Origin: JACDCY01 sp964350145 | Lineage (GTDB): Bacteria; Gemmatimonadota; Gemmatimonadetes; Gemmatimonadales; Gemmatimonadaceae | Direction: 5' to 3' | DNA length: 64,000 nt | Assembly: GCA_964350145.1 (NCBI GenBank) | Contig: CAYGJL010000010.1 | Location: 13,284 to 77,283 of the forward strand | Shown here: positions 1 to 8,766 of the stretch, in pieces | Layout: each line of letters begins with the position of its first letter | Position numbering within the stretch: position 1 is the stretch's first letter | Made by a program: the position numbers and the translations under genes | The notes under the pieces: model-generated | What the model saw: only the letters and a program-made list of their open reading frames with translations | The model's database searches: none | Told to the model about the DNA's origin: nothing

Positions 1-2
1 TT

Positions 3-293
3 CGTCATACCGCAACCGGTGGCGTGACGGTGTTCGCGGAGGCGACAGCCGACGGCACGTGGCTGGGAGTCAGAGACTCGGGACAGGGAATTCCACGAGA
101 GCACCTTCCTCGCATCTTCGAGCGTTTCTACCGGGCCGATCCGGGAAGGTCGCGCCAGAGCGGGGGCACGGGGCTCGGGCTCGCCATCGTGAAGCACCTG
201 GTCGAGGCCCACGGCGGGATGGTCGCCGCCGAGAGCGACGTCAGTCGGGGCACGACCGTGCGCGCGTTCTTTCCCTCCGCCGGAGACGGCTGA
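3..293 (+). CDS. phoR: Sensor histidine kinase, C-terminal fragment (PhoR-like)
   Basis: The frame is open from the window edge, so the N-terminus is missing. The visible ~96 residues are the end of a HATPase_c domain: the G1 box (DSGQGIP), the F box (IFERFYR) and the G2 box (GGTGLGLAIVKHLVEAHGG) are all present, followed by the usual terminal strands. The spacing and the FYRADPGRSR segment resemble PhoR, the membrane kinase that phosphorylates PhoB under phosphate limitation. The next genes are a phosphate-type porin and the complete pst operon, which supports this role. A GTG at 24 is open in frame but lies inside the domain, so it is not the true start. Another EnvZ/PhoR-class kinase cannot be excluded from this fragment. 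Confidence 0.8.
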   Translation, partial: RHTATGGVTVFAEATADGTWLGVRDSGQGIPREHLPRIFERFYRADPGRSRQSGGTGLGLAIVKHLVEAHGGMVAAESDVSRGTTVRAFFPSAGDG

Positions 294-306
294 CCCGCGG
301 CCTTTT

Positions 307-339
307 GTTACAGAGTCGTTGCACAACGGTAGGCAAAGG
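307..339 (+). promoter_or_regulatory. Candidate PHO box (11-bp direct repeats)
   Basis: Three consecutive 11-base units start at 307, 318 and 329, each opening with GT. The first two begin GTTACAG and GTTGCAC and are separated by 4 bases, the 7+4 arrangement seen in PhoB/PhoP boxes. The site lies 68 bases upstream of the porin start and next to a PhoR-like kinase end. The match is by spacing and partial sequence only; the third unit is weak. Confidence 0.4.
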
Positions 340-406
340 GAGACGCCGGACGGCGAACCTAGGTGCGTCGGGAAGGATTCCCCCTTCATTCGAGATACGA
401 GGAAAC

Positions 407-1606
407 GTGGAGAGACTCAGCGCAACTTTCCGCCGGGCAGTAGAAGGAGCCGCAGTTGCCGTAGCGATTTTTGCGTGGGCCGCGCCGCTCCGGGCGCAGC
501 AGCCGGATTCCGCCGGACGGACTGGCGCAGATTCAGCCAGGCCTGCCGCACCGGTCGCACCGAAGCTGGACTTGTCCGGGGTCATGTTCGCGAACTATCA
601 GTACCGCACCAACCGCGGCGCGGCCCGGGGCTCGAATAAGTTCGACCTCGAGCGGGTGTACCTCACGCTCAAAATGCCCGCCGGCGAGCGGGCCAGCATC
701 AGAATCACGACCGACCTCTTTCAGCAGCAGCAATCCGGTAACGATTCGTATTACCGCGGCTGGACGATTCGCGCCAAGTACGCATATCTCCAGTACGACT
801 ACCTGAAGCGCGGAACGGCGAGTGGCGTCGCGCGCTTTGGCCTCGTGCACAACGTCTTCATCGAACACGACGAGACCTACTGGCCTCGCTGGATCTCGAC
901 TGTCGCGACCGACCGCCACGGCTACTTCTCGTCGGCGGACGCGGGGCTGGCCTCGGCTATCACACTGCCGCGCAAGCTCGGGGAGATCTACGCCGCGATC
1001 ACGAACGGCCCCGGCTACACCTCGCGCGAAGTGGACCGCTTCAAGGATTATGGCGCGCGCCTCACGCTCACGCCGTTCGCGAGCCGGGCGGATGGGCTGC
1101 TCGGCTCGCTGGCACTGACTGCGTGGAGCTACCAGGGCTCGACCGGGAGCAGGTTCGTTGCCGGCGGCGCCGGTCAGCTCCGTCCGGTGGGCAGCTCGCT
1201 TCAACGTGACCGCTGGGGCGTGTTCGCCGCGGTGAAGAATCCGGCGCTCACGATCGCAGCGCAGTACGCCGCGCGCAAGGACGAAGGGGAGACCGGATCC
1301 AACACCATCGCCGATCAGCGGGCCGTGATCGACAGCGCGGGGCACCTCGTGTCGGTGTACGCGATCGTTCGACCGTTCGCGTCACTGGCGGGCGCCGCTC
1401 GATCGGTCTCGCTGCTGGGACGCGTGGACCGGGTCACGACGAACCGCGATCTGAGCCAGCGCAATACGCTCGTGATCGGAGGCGCGGCGATCGACCTGAC
1501 CAAAGCAACGTCGCTCTCGCTCGACTATCAGGAACAGCTCCCTCGCGCCGGCGGGCCGGCCGCGCCGAGCAAGACGGTGTTCCTGCACCTCATTGCACGA
1601 TTCTAG
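407..1606 (+). CDS. Phosphate-type outer-membrane porin (OprO/OprP-like)
   Basis: I start at GTG 407, preceded by GAGG at 399-402, because the segment that follows is a signal peptide: RR near the N-terminus, a hydrophobic stretch AVAVAIFAWAAP and the cleavage-like motif LRAQQ. After a Pro/Ala-rich linker the protein (399 aa) is rich in alternating aromatic and polar beta strands and ends in phenylalanine (LIARF), the usual C-terminal signature of outer-membrane barrels. The frame stays open far upstream of 407 but that part is arginine-rich noise. Its position directly before pstS suggests that it lets phosphate or polyphosphate into the periplasm. The family assignment (OprP-like) is inferred from fold character and context, not from a specific motif. 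Confidence 0.7.
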   Translation: MERLSATFRRAVEGAAVAVAIFAWAAPLRAQQPDSAGRTGADSARPAAPVAPKLDLSGVMFANYQYRTNRGAARGSNKFDLERVYLTLKMPAGERASIRITTDLFQQQQSGNDSYYRGWTIRAKYAYLQYDYLKRGTASGVARFGLVHNVFIEHDETYWPRWISTVATDRHGYFSSADAGLASAITLPRKLGEIYAAITNGPGYTSREVDRFKDYGARLTLTPFASRADGLLGSLALTAWSYQGSTGSRFVAGGAGQLRPVGSSLQRDRWGVFAAVKNPALTIAAQYAARKDEGETGSNTIADQRAVIDSAGHLVSVYAIVRPFASLAGAARSVSLLGRVDRVTTNRDLSQRNTLVIGGAAIDLTKATSLSLDYQEQLPRAGGPAAPSKTVFLHLIARF

Positions 1607-1634
1607 CGCGTAACCGCGCACAGGAGACTTGCAC

Positions 1635-2705
1635 GTGTCCTCACGCATTCTTGCACTGGTATCGATTCTCGCGCTGGCCTGCGGCGACTCCCGTACCGCC
1701 GGCGACGCACCACCCGCGACGCGCTCGGGCTCGGTCGATTTGACGGGCGCAGGCGCGACGTTCCCTTATCCGCTGTACTCGAAGTGGTTCTCCGACTACG
1801 CGACGGCCACCAACGTCCGCATCAACTACCAGTCGATCGGCTCGGGAGGCGGCATCCGGCAGCTGTCGGAGGGTACGGTGGACTTCGGCGCCACCGACGG
1901 ACCCATGACGGACGACGAGCTCGCCAAGGCGAAAGGCGGCGCGATCATGCACTTCCCCACGGTAATGGGCGCGGTCGCGATCGCGTATAACCTGCCGGAG
2001 CTTTCCGGCGAGCTTCGGCTATCGGGACCGGTCATCGCGCAGATCTTCCTCGGCACGATCAAGCAGTGGAATGACCCGCGGATCGCGGCGCAGAATCCCG
2101 GCGTCACGCTGCCGGCGAGGGACGTGCTGGTGATCCATCGGTCGGACGGCAGCGGCACAACCTACGTCTTTAGTGACTACCTGACAGCGACCAGCCCGGA
2201 GTGGGCGGCCGGTCCCGCACGCGGAAAGGACGTGGCATGGCCGACAGGACTCGGCGGCAAGGGTAATGAAGGCGTAGCGGGACAGATCAAGCAGATTCCC
2301 GGCGCTATCGGATACGTCGAGCTCGCTTACGCCAATCAGAATGACCTTCCGGTCGCGTCGGTTCTGAACGCAGCGGGACAGTTCGTCGCGCCGAGTATCG
2401 AAGCGGTAACGGCGGCTGCCGCCGGAGTCGCCGCGCGGCTTCCCGCCGACACCGATTATCGCGTCTCGATCGTGAACAGCCCGGGCTCCGGGGCGTACCC
2501 GATCTCATCCTTCACCTGGTTGCTGCTCTATCGCGAACAGGCAGACTCGGTCAAGGCGCGCAAGCTCGTGGATTTTCTTCGCTGGGCGCTGACGGAGGGA
2601 GAGCAGCAAGCCGCCGCGCTGGACTACGCACCGCTGCCGGCCGCGATCGCGGACAAGCTGCTTCAGCGGCTCGATTCCATCCGGGTGAAGTCAGCCGGTG
2701 GGTGA
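1635..2705 (+). CDS. pstS: Phosphate ABC transporter substrate-binding lipoprotein
   Basis: Periplasmic phosphate-binding protein that delivers Pi to PstCA. I choose GTG 1635 because AGGAG at 1622-1626 is 8 bases upstream; a TTG at 1629 is too close to it. The start gives a lipoprotein signal ending in LALAC, so the mature protein is probably lipid-anchored. Typical PstS motifs follow: LTGAGATFPYPLYSKW, SIGSGGGIRQ, the FGATDGPM phosphate-loop region and HRSDGSGTTYVF. At about 356 aa the length is normal for PstS. The stop overlaps the pstC start, as expected for a translationally coupled pst operon. It is probably induced under phosphate starvation. Confidence 0.93.
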   Translation: MSSRILALVSILALACGDSRTAGDAPPATRSGSVDLTGAGATFPYPLYSKWFSDYATATNVRINYQSIGSGGGIRQLSEGTVDFGATDGPMTDDELAKAKGGAIMHFPTVMGAVAIAYNLPELSGELRLSGPVIAQIFLGTIKQWNDPRIAAQNPGVTLPARDVLVIHRSDGSGTTYVFSDYLTATSPEWAAGPARGKDVAWPTGLGGKGNEGVAGQIKQIPGAIGYVELAYANQNDLPVASVLNAAGQFVAPSIEAVTAAAAGVAARLPADTDYRVSIVNSPGSGAYPISSFTWLLLYREQADSVKARKLVDFLRWALTEGEQQAAALDYAPLPAAIADKLLQRLDSIRVKSAGG

Positions 2706-3687
2706 TGCGCTCGCGTCCTCCGGGACGGCCGGAGGATTCGCGCGCGGGCAGCGCGTAGCGAGTCTCGCGGGAGCGGGCGCGGGCGACCGCGTTTATCGAG
2801 TCGTCATCACCGCGTTCGCGATGATGATTCCCGCGCTGCTGCTACTGATCGCCGTCGCCATTTTCGTGGCGGCGTGGCCTGCGTTGTCCGCCGCCGGACT
2901 GTCCTTCATCACCTCCAGCGAGTGGAACGTACAGGCCGGGAAGTTCGGCGCGGCGCCCGCGATCTACGGCACGCTCGTCTCGTCGTTCATCGCGCTCGTG
3001 CTGGCCACACCGCTCGCGGTGGGCGTCGCGATTTTTCTCTCGGAGATCGCGCCCAAATGGCTGCGGCAGCCGGTTGCGTTTCTCGTGGACCTGCTCGCGG
3101 CCATTCCGAGCGTGGTGTATGGGCTGTGGGGGATCTTCTTCCTCGTCCCGATGCTACGGGACCACGTCGTTCCGTTCTTCCGCGACACGCTGCACCTCGG
3201 AAACACGCCGCTGTTCAGCGGCCCCGCATACGGACCGAGCATGCTGGCGGCCGGCGTCATTTTGGCGATCATGGCGCTGCCGTATATCTCCGCGGTGACG
3301 CGTGAGGTCCTGATCGCCGTGCCACGCTCCCAACGGGACGCGGCGCTGGCGCTCGGCGCCACGAAGTGGGAGATGATCTGGCACGCCGTGATCCCATACG
3401 CGCGCTCCGGCATCATCGGCGGAGTCATCCTCGGCTTGGGCCGCGCGCTCGGCGAGACCATGGCGGTCACCATGGTGATAGGCAACCGGCCCGAGATTTC
3501 GGCGTCGCTGCTCGCGCCTGGCTACACCATGGCGTCTCTGATCGCGAACGAATTCACCGAAGCAACGAGCGACATGCACCTGTCCGCCCTCATGGCCGTC
3601 GGCGCGGTGCTGTTCGTCATCACGCTGATCGTCAACGGCATCGCGCGCTGGCTCGTGTGGCGCGTCGCGAGCGGACCCAAGTCGTGA
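2698..3687 (+). CDS. pstC: Phosphate ABC transporter permease PstC
   Basis: Inner-membrane permease subunit of the high-affinity phosphate transporter. The GTG start at 2698 overlaps the end of pstS by 8 bases. The 329-aa protein has about six hydrophobic segments, beginning with AFAMMIPALLLLIAVAIFV. The binding-protein-dependent permease signature, an EAA-like loop, is visible around EVLIAVPRSQRDAALALGATKWEM, and the PSVVYGLWGIFF segment is typical of Pst permeases. It overlaps pstA by four bases (GTGA). It should pair with PstA and either PstB ATPase. Confidence 0.93.
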   Translation: MGDALASSGTAGGFARGQRVASLAGAGAGDRVYRVVITAFAMMIPALLLLIAVAIFVAAWPALSAAGLSFITSSEWNVQAGKFGAAPAIYGTLVSSFIALVLATPLAVGVAIFLSEIAPKWLRQPVAFLVDLLAAIPSVVYGLWGIFFLVPMLRDHVVPFFRDTLHLGNTPLFSGPAYGPSMLAAGVILAIMALPYISAVTREVLIAVPRSQRDAALALGATKWEMIWHAVIPYARSGIIGGVILGLGRALGETMAVTMVIGNRPEISASLLAPGYTMASLIANEFTEATSDMHLSALMAVGAVLFVITLIVNGIARWLVWRVASGPKS

Positions 3688-4532
3688 GCGCCCTGCGCCG
3701 GCGGAAGGCCGGGAACGCCGTGATGCTGGGGCTCACTTACGTCGCGGCCGTGCTCGCTACGCTTCCGCTGCTGTTCATCCTCTTCCATCTCCTGCAGAAA
3801 GGCGCGAGCACTCTCACGCCGGATTTTTTCACGAACATGCCCCGTCCGGTTGGCGAAGCGGGCGGCGGAATGTCCAATGCGATAGTGGGAACGTTGATCC
3901 TGATAGCGATCGCGGGCGCGATCGGACTGCCGGTCGGCATCGGCGCCGGATTGTATCTCGCGGAAAAGCGCGTCGGAGCCCTGGCCATGACGGTGCGATT
4001 CCTGTCGGACGTGCTGAACGGGCTGCCTTCCATCGTGCTCGGGATATTCGCCTGGCAGTTTCTGGTGCGGCCTTTCGGCAGCTTCTCCGCGCTGGCCGGT
4101 GGAATCGCGCTCGGCGCGATGATGATCCCGCTCGTGACGCGCACTACCGAAGAGATGATCCGGCTCGTGCCGAACTCGCTGCGCGAAGCGGCGCTCGCGC
4201 TCGGCTATCCGCGCTGGCGGACGTCGCTGAGCGTGATACTGCGGACCGCACTGCCGGGGATCGTGACCGGCGCGCTGGTGGCCGTCGCGCGCATCGCCGG
4301 CGAGACCGCCCCGTTGCTGTTCACCGCGTTCGGCAATCAGTTCTGGTCCACCGCGCTCGACGAGCCAATCGCGGCACTTCCGCTTCAGATCTTCGCGTAC
4401 GCCATCAGTCCGTACGACGAATGGCACGCGCAGGCCTGGGCGGGCGCGCTCGTGCTGATCGTCATCGTCCTCATCATCAGCCTCGCGGCGCGTCATGCGA
4501 CCCGCGCACGGTTTGGCTCAGCCACTGATTGA
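3684..4532 (+). CDS. pstA: Phosphate ABC transporter permease PstA
   Basis: Second permease subunit (282 aa). I start at GTG 3684, which overlaps the pstC stop as GTGA; the frame is open much further upstream but reads as antisense-like arginine-rich sequence. Hydrophobic segments begin with MLGLTYVAAVLATLPLLFIL. PSIVLGIFAWQFLV matches the PstC/PstA signature, and the EAA loop follows as REAALALGYPRWRT. The end (residues FGSATD) runs 38 bases into pstB1. Function and pathway are those of PstC. Confidence 0.93.
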   Translation: MSALRRRKAGNAVMLGLTYVAAVLATLPLLFILFHLLQKGASTLTPDFFTNMPRPVGEAGGGMSNAIVGTLILIAIAGAIGLPVGIGAGLYLAEKRVGALAMTVRFLSDVLNGLPSIVLGIFAWQFLVRPFGSFSALAGGIALGAMMIPLVTRTTEEMIRLVPNSLREAALALGYPRWRTSLSVILRTALPGIVTGALVAVARIAGETAPLLFTAFGNQFWSTALDEPIAALPLQIFAYAISPYDEWHAQAWAGALVLIVIVLIISLAARHATRARFGSATD

Positions 4533-5334
4533 TCCCGCGGTGCTTCAGGCACCGGACGACGACCCGTCGGGGAAACCGTGTCTCACGACGCGCGAGCTGA
4601 GCGCGTTCTTCGGTCAGGACCGCGTGGTCAAGGACGTGACGATCGATTTCCGCGACCGGGAAGTCACCGCGATCATCGGGCCCTCGGGATGCGGCAAGTC
4701 GACCCTGCTCCGGTGCCTGAACCGGATGCATGAGACGGTGCCGGGGGCCCGCGCGACGGGAACGGTGACGCTCGACGGGACCGACATCTATGCGCCCGGC
4801 GCGGATCCGATCTCGGTACGGCGGCACGTCGGGATGGTGTTTCAGCGGCCCACGCCGTTTCCAACTATGTCCATCCGCGACAACGTTGCCGCCGGGCTCA
4901 AGATCCTCGGGCGGGGAGCTCCCCGTGGCATGGAAGCCGAAGGTATCGTCGAGCGCGCGCTCCGCCACGCCGGACTCTGGGAGGAGGTCAAGGACCGCCT
5001 CAACGAGAGCGCGATCGCGCTTTCCGGAGGACAGCAGCAGCGGCTGTGCATCGCGCGGGCGCTCGCGATCCGCCCGCGAGTGATCCTGCTGGACGAGCCG
5101 ACGGCTTCGCTCGACCCGCTGAGCGCGCAAAAAATCGAGGAGCTGGTGTACCAACTCAAGCAGGACATCGCGGTCGTGATCGTGACGCACAACATGCAGC
5201 AGGCCGCGCGCGTGTCCGACAGGACCGCGTTTCTGCTGATGGGCGATCTCGTCGAGACCGCGCCGACCAACGCTCTGTTCACGGCTCCGAACGACCCGCG
5301 GACCGAAGCCTACATCACGGGGAGATTCGGATGA
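4495..5334 (+). CDS. pstB: Phosphate ABC transporter ATP-binding protein PstB (first copy)
   Basis: ATPase that powers PstCA. Motifs in order: Walker A GPSGCGKSTLL, Q-loop GMVFQRPTPFP, ABC signature LSGGQQQRL, Walker B VILLDEPTASLD and switch His VTHNM. The Q-loop has PTPF where the second copy has WNPF. The ATG at 4495 overlaps pstA by 38 bases and adds about 30 residues before the usual domain start; a GTG at 4540 is an alternative and neither has a clear Shine-Dalgarno. It overlaps pstB2 by ATGA. The protein ends ITGRFG, the typical PstB C-terminus, exactly as the second copy does. Confidence 0.93.
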   Translation: MRPAHGLAQPLIDPAVLQAPDDDPSGKPCLTTRELSAFFGQDRVVKDVTIDFRDREVTAIIGPSGCGKSTLLRCLNRMHETVPGARATGTVTLDGTDIYAPGADPISVRRHVGMVFQRPTPFPTMSIRDNVAAGLKILGRGAPRGMEAEGIVERALRHAGLWEEVKDRLNESAIALSGGQQQRLCIARALAIRPRVILLDEPTASLDPLSAQKIEELVYQLKQDIAVVIVTHNMQQAARVSDRTAFLLMGDLVETAPTNALFTAPNDPRTEAYITGRFG

Positions 5335-6089
5335 CCGGGTCCGCCGTAGCCGCCCGGAATTTTTCCTTCTGGTACGGCAGCAAGCAGGCGCTGTGCGACG
5401 TGAACGTGACGGTGCCCCCGCGCTCGATCATGGCGCTGATCGGACCCTCCGGCTGCGGCAAGTCCACGTTCCTGCGCTCGATCAACCGGATGAACGACAC
5501 GATACCCGGCGCGCGCCACGAGGGCAGCGTGCTGCTCGCGGGTCAGGACGTGTACGCGCCCGGGATGGACGTGGTGCATCTGCGACACCGCGTGGGGATG
5601 GTGTTCCAGCGATGGAACCCTTTTCCGAAATCCATCTACGACAACGTGGCCTACGGCCCGCGCATCAACCGCGGCCTGAATGGGCGCGAGCTGGACGACA
5701 TGGTCGAGCGCTCCCTGCAGCGCGCCGCGCTGTGGGACGAAGTAAAGGACCGTCTCAGGCAGAGCGCCCTGGGGCTGTCCGGGGGTCAGCAGCAGCGGCT
5801 CTGCATCGCGCGCGCGCTGGCCAACCAGCCCGAGGTTCTGCTGCTGGACGAGCCCGCGAGCGCGCTCGACCCCGGCGCCACGCAGAAGATCGAAGAGCTC
5901 CTGGTCGAGCTGAAATCGGAGCTGGCGATCGTGATAGTCACCCATAACCTTCAGCAGGCGGGACGCGTGTCCGATTACACCGCTTTCTTCTATCTGGGTC
6001 GCCTGGTCGAATGCGACGCTACGGGGCGGCTCTTCACCACCCCGAGCGAGTCGCAGACCGAGGCCTACATCACAGGGAGGTTCGGATGA
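5331..6089 (+). CDS. pstB: Phosphate ABC transporter ATP-binding protein PstB (second copy)
   Basis: A second PstB ATPase (252 aa), immediately after the first with an ATGA overlap. Motifs: Walker A GPSGCGKSTFL, Q-loop GMVFQRWNPFPKSIYDN (the canonical PstB form), signature LSGGQQQRL, Walker B VLLLDEPASALD and switch VTHNL. Both copies end ITGRFG. Paired pstB genes occur in several phyla (for example Bacillus pstBA/pstBB); they may form a heterodimer or serve different conditions. The divergent Q-loops suggest an old duplication. Confidence 0.93.
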   Translation: MTGSAVAARNFSFWYGSKQALCDVNVTVPPRSIMALIGPSGCGKSTFLRSINRMNDTIPGARHEGSVLLAGQDVYAPGMDVVHLRHRVGMVFQRWNPFPKSIYDNVAYGPRINRGLNGRELDDMVERSLQRAALWDEVKDRLRQSALGLSGGQQQRLCIARALANQPEVLLLDEPASALDPGATQKIEELLVELKSELAIVIVTHNLQQAGRVSDYTAFFYLGRLVECDATGRLFTTPSESQTEAYITGRFG

Positions 6090-6778
6090 CCGCGGCAAGC
6101 GAGCCGAGCGGAGGATTCCGCCACTTTCACGACCAGCTCGCCGAGCTCAAGCAGCGGCTGCTCGACATGTCGGAAAAAGCAGAGCGCCTCGTGGAGCTGG
6201 CGGTCAGCGGGCTGCTGGCGCGCGACCGGGGCAAGGCGGAGCTCGTCGTCGCCGGCGACAAGGACCTCAACGACCTCGAGATCGAGATCGAGCAGCGAGC
6301 CATCGCCCTGCTCGCGCTGCAGCAGCCGATGGCGAGAGATCTCCGGTTCATCATCGGTACGATCAAGATCTCGAACGATCTGGAGCGGGTCGGCGACCAC
6401 GCGGTCAACATCGCCGAGTCGTCTCTCCGGCTCATCGATTCCAACACGACGGTCATTCCCGGCCCCGAGCTGGAAGATATGGCCAGACGGGCCCGCGCGA
6501 TGCTGAGCGACGCGCTCGATGCCTTCATCAAGGCCGACGGCTCGCTCGGGCGCGAGGTTTGCAAGGCGGACGACGTCGTGGACTCGCTGCACAACTCCGT
6601 CTTCCGGATCCTGCTCACGCACATGATGGCCGATGCCCGTACCATCACGCCTTCGCTGGAGCTGCTGCTCGTGAGCCGCAATCTCGAACGCGTGGCCGAC
6701 CTCGCCACCAACATCGGCGAGGACGCCGTGTACCTGGCCGAGGGCAAGCAGATCAAGCACCACTTCGAGGACGGATGA
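6086..6778 (+). CDS. phoU: Phosphate signalling protein PhoU
   Basis: Negative regulator that links the Pst transporter to the PhoR kinase. The 230-aa, almost entirely helical protein starts by ATGA overlap with pstB2. It carries both PhoU repeats with their acidic metal-binding E/DxxxD-type motifs (ISNDLERVGDHAVNIAE and SRNLERVADLATNIGED). The length is normal for PhoU. Linkage to pst and to the kinase fragment at the window start makes the assignment secure. Its stop overlaps the next gene by ATGA, so the polyphosphatase is co-transcribed with the phosphate uptake genes. Confidence 0.95.
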   Translation: MTAASEPSGGFRHFHDQLAELKQRLLDMSEKAERLVELAVSGLLARDRGKAELVVAGDKDLNDLEIEIEQRAIALLALQQPMARDLRFIIGTIKISNDLERVGDHAVNIAESSLRLIDSNTTVIPGPELEDMARRARAMLSDALDAFIKADGSLGREVCKADDVVDSLHNSVFRILLTHMMADARTITPSLELLLVSRNLERVADLATNIGEDAVYLAEGKQIKHHFEDG

Positions 6779-8340
6779 CCGAAAGGGTCGCGCGCATAGC
6801 GGCCATAGACATCGGCTCCAACTCGATCCGCCAGATCGTCGCGGACGTCGGCAAGGACGGCACGATCCGCGTCGTGGACGAGATGAAGGCTGCGCCGCGC
6901 CTCGGCGCGGGCACGCGGGAGACGAAGCGCATCGACGAGAGCCGGATGCGCGACGCGCTCGAGGTCGTCGGGCGCATGACCACCCTCGCCCGCCAGCTCG
7001 GCGCCGAGCGCGTCGAGGCGGTCGCGACCAGCGCCGTGCGCGACACCAGCAACGGCCAGCTCTTTCTCGACCGCATTCGCGAGGAGAGCGGGCTCGCCGT
7101 GCGCGTGCTCGACGGCGAAGACGAGGCACGCCTGAGCTTTCGCAGCGCGCTGGCGCATTTCGAGCTGGGCAAGGGGCGCGCGGTCGTGCTCGACATCGGC
7201 GGCGGGTCGCTCGAGATCGCGCTCAGCGCCGACGGCCTGCTGGAGCGGCTGATCTCGCTCCCGCTGGGCGCGCTGCGTCTCACCGAGGAGTTCCTGCCGG
7301 CCGAGGTCAGGCGATCGCGCGTCAAGAAGCTCCGCCGCAAGGTTCGGCGCGCGCTCGCCCGCAAGCTGCCGGTGCGCAACTGGCACGGCGCAACCGTCAT
7401 CGGATCCGGTGGCACGTGCACCAACATCGGCGAGATGTATCTCGCGCGCCGCGGCCTGCGCATGGCGCAGACTGTTCAGGGCACCAAGGTGCCATGTGCC
7501 GAGATCGAGCGAATTCTCGACGCGCTGATAGATCTCCCCGCGGATGAGCGCGCCAGGGTGCCGGGACTAAATCCCGCCCGGGCGGACATCATCATCGCCG
7601 GAATCAGCGTGATCGTCGAAGTGCTGGAGCGGCTCGACTCGCCGGAGCTGACGGTGTCGAGCTACGGCATTCGCGAGGGACTGCTGCTGGAGACGGCCCG
7701 CGTGCGCCCGACCATCGCGGATCCCGGAGAGTCGCGCGAGCGGTCGGCCCTGCAGCTGGCCGAGCGGTCGCACTACGAAGAGCTGCACTCGCGGCACGTG
7801 CGGAAGCTCGCGCTGCAGGTCTTCGATCAGATCGGCGAGCGGCTCGGGTGCGAGGAGAGCGAGCGAGCGCTGCTATCCGACGCCGCGCTGCTGCACGACA
7901 TCGGCTACCACATCAATTACGAAGACCACCACAAGCATTCGTACCACCTGATCAGCCACGCCGAACTGCTGGGGATGTCGCCGGTGGAGCAGGTGATCGT
8001 GGCCAACGTGGCGCGCTATCATCGCGGCCCGCGGCCGAAGAAGACGCACCGCAACTATTCGGGGCTCGACAAACAGTCGCGGCGGGTGGTGAAGCGCCTG
8101 TCCGCGATCCTGCGTGTAGCGGACGGATTCGACCGCGGACATTCGGCGGCGGTGGAGCGCGTGGACGTCGAATGGACCGATGACACGCTGGTGTTGCGGG
8201 CATCGCCCTCGGCGCGGGGCGGCGACGTTCAGCTCGAGCTTTGGGGCGCGGACCGGAAGTCGCGGTTGCTCGCGCAGGTCGCGGGAACGCCGATAGAGAT
8301 CAGCACGGCTTCCGGCGCACTGACGCCGGCGGCCGGCTAG
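6775..8340 (+). CDS. ppx: Exopolyphosphatase / pppGpp phosphohydrolase (Ppx/GppA) with HD domain
   Basis: Hydrolyses polyphosphate end groups or pppGpp. The ATG at 6775 overlaps phoU by ATGA. Residues ~1-300 hold the ASKHA-fold Ppx/GppA domain: AAIDIGSNSIRQIVADV (phosphate 1), AVRDTSNG, VLDIGGGSLEI (phosphate 2) and VIGSGGTCTNIGEM. Residues ~320-521 hold an HD-type helical domain with HDIGYHINYEDHHKHSYH, then ILRVADGFDRGHS. This two-part architecture (521 aa) matches full-length Ppx. It closes the phosphate operon and sits opposite a polyphosphate kinase, so synthesis and breakdown of polyphosphate are encoded side by side. Confidence 0.9.
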   Translation: MTERVARIAAIDIGSNSIRQIVADVGKDGTIRVVDEMKAAPRLGAGTRETKRIDESRMRDALEVVGRMTTLARQLGAERVEAVATSAVRDTSNGQLFLDRIREESGLAVRVLDGEDEARLSFRSALAHFELGKGRAVVLDIGGGSLEIALSADGLLERLISLPLGALRLTEEFLPAEVRRSRVKKLRRKVRRALARKLPVRNWHGATVIGSGGTCTNIGEMYLARRGLRMAQTVQGTKVPCAEIERILDALIDLPADERARVPGLNPARADIIIAGISVIVEVLERLDSPELTVSSYGIREGLLLETARVRPTIADPGESRERSALQLAERSHYEELHSRHVRKLALQVFDQIGERLGCEESERALLSDAALLHDIGYHINYEDHHKHSYHLISHAELLGMSPVEQVIVANVARYHRGPRPKKTHRNYSGLDKQSRRVVKRLSAILRVADGFDRGHSAAVERVDVEWTDDTLVLRASPSARGGDVQLELWGADRKSRLLAQVAGTPIEISTASGALTPAAG

Positions 8341-8352
8341 CTCGGCGGCGTG

Positions 8353-8370
8353 GCGGCTCCATGGAGCCGC
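8353..8370. terminator. Palindrome between convergent genes (possible bidirectional terminator)
   Basis: A perfect 18-base palindrome (GCGGCTCC, then AT, then GGAGCCGC) fills the short gap between the ppx stop at 8340 and the vapC stop at 8374. No run of T follows on either strand, so intrinsic termination is uncertain, but the placement between convergent transcripts fits. Confidence 0.4.
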
Positions 8371-8373
8371 AGC

Positions 8374-8766
8374 TTATGACACGGAGCGTGAACGCAGCGG
8401 GGAGACGGTCGCGAGCAGGTCGAAGTCCCGGTCGCGGTGCAGTACAGTGAGGTCGTGGCGGAGCGCACACGCGGCGATGAGGCAATCCACTCCCGAACGA
8501 ACGGTGAGCCCTGCCCGCCGTGCCCCGCGATAGAGCTCCGCAGCTTCCAGGAAAATCTCCCGCCGCAAAGGCGACTCCACCATGGTGAGCGAGAGCATGG
8601 AGTCGCGCGCCAGCCGGTATGCCCGCTCGTCCCGAAACCCCTGCAGCACTTCCTGAACGATGGGCAGGCAGGTGACGATTTCGTCTATCCCGGCCAGTTC
8701 GGGCAGCCGCAGGCGGCTGCCCTTGCGGAAGACCTCGATCCAGACCGAAGTATCAAGAAGCAACAC
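8374..8766 (-). CDS. vapC: VapC-type PIN-domain toxin ribonuclease
   Basis: Type II toxin, probably a Mg-dependent endoribonuclease. About 130 aa from GTG 8766, which overlaps the end of the antitoxin gene by 14 bases in another frame. The PIN acidic residues are visible: LLLDTSVWIEVF (first Asp), EIVTCLPIVQEVLQGF (Glu of the second motif), SGVDCLIAACAL (third Asp) and HRDRDFDLL (fourth). The frame is open upstream to 8964 but that part is the antitoxin read out of frame. Gene order antitoxin then toxin, with overlap, is normal for vapBC. Confidence 0.88.
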   Translation of the reverse strand: MLLLDTSVWIEVFRKGSRLRLPELAGIDEIVTCLPIVQEVLQGFRDERAYRLARDSMLSLTMVESPLRREIFLEAAELYRGARRAGLTVRSGVDCLIAACALRHDLTVLHRDRDFDLLATVSPLRSRSVS

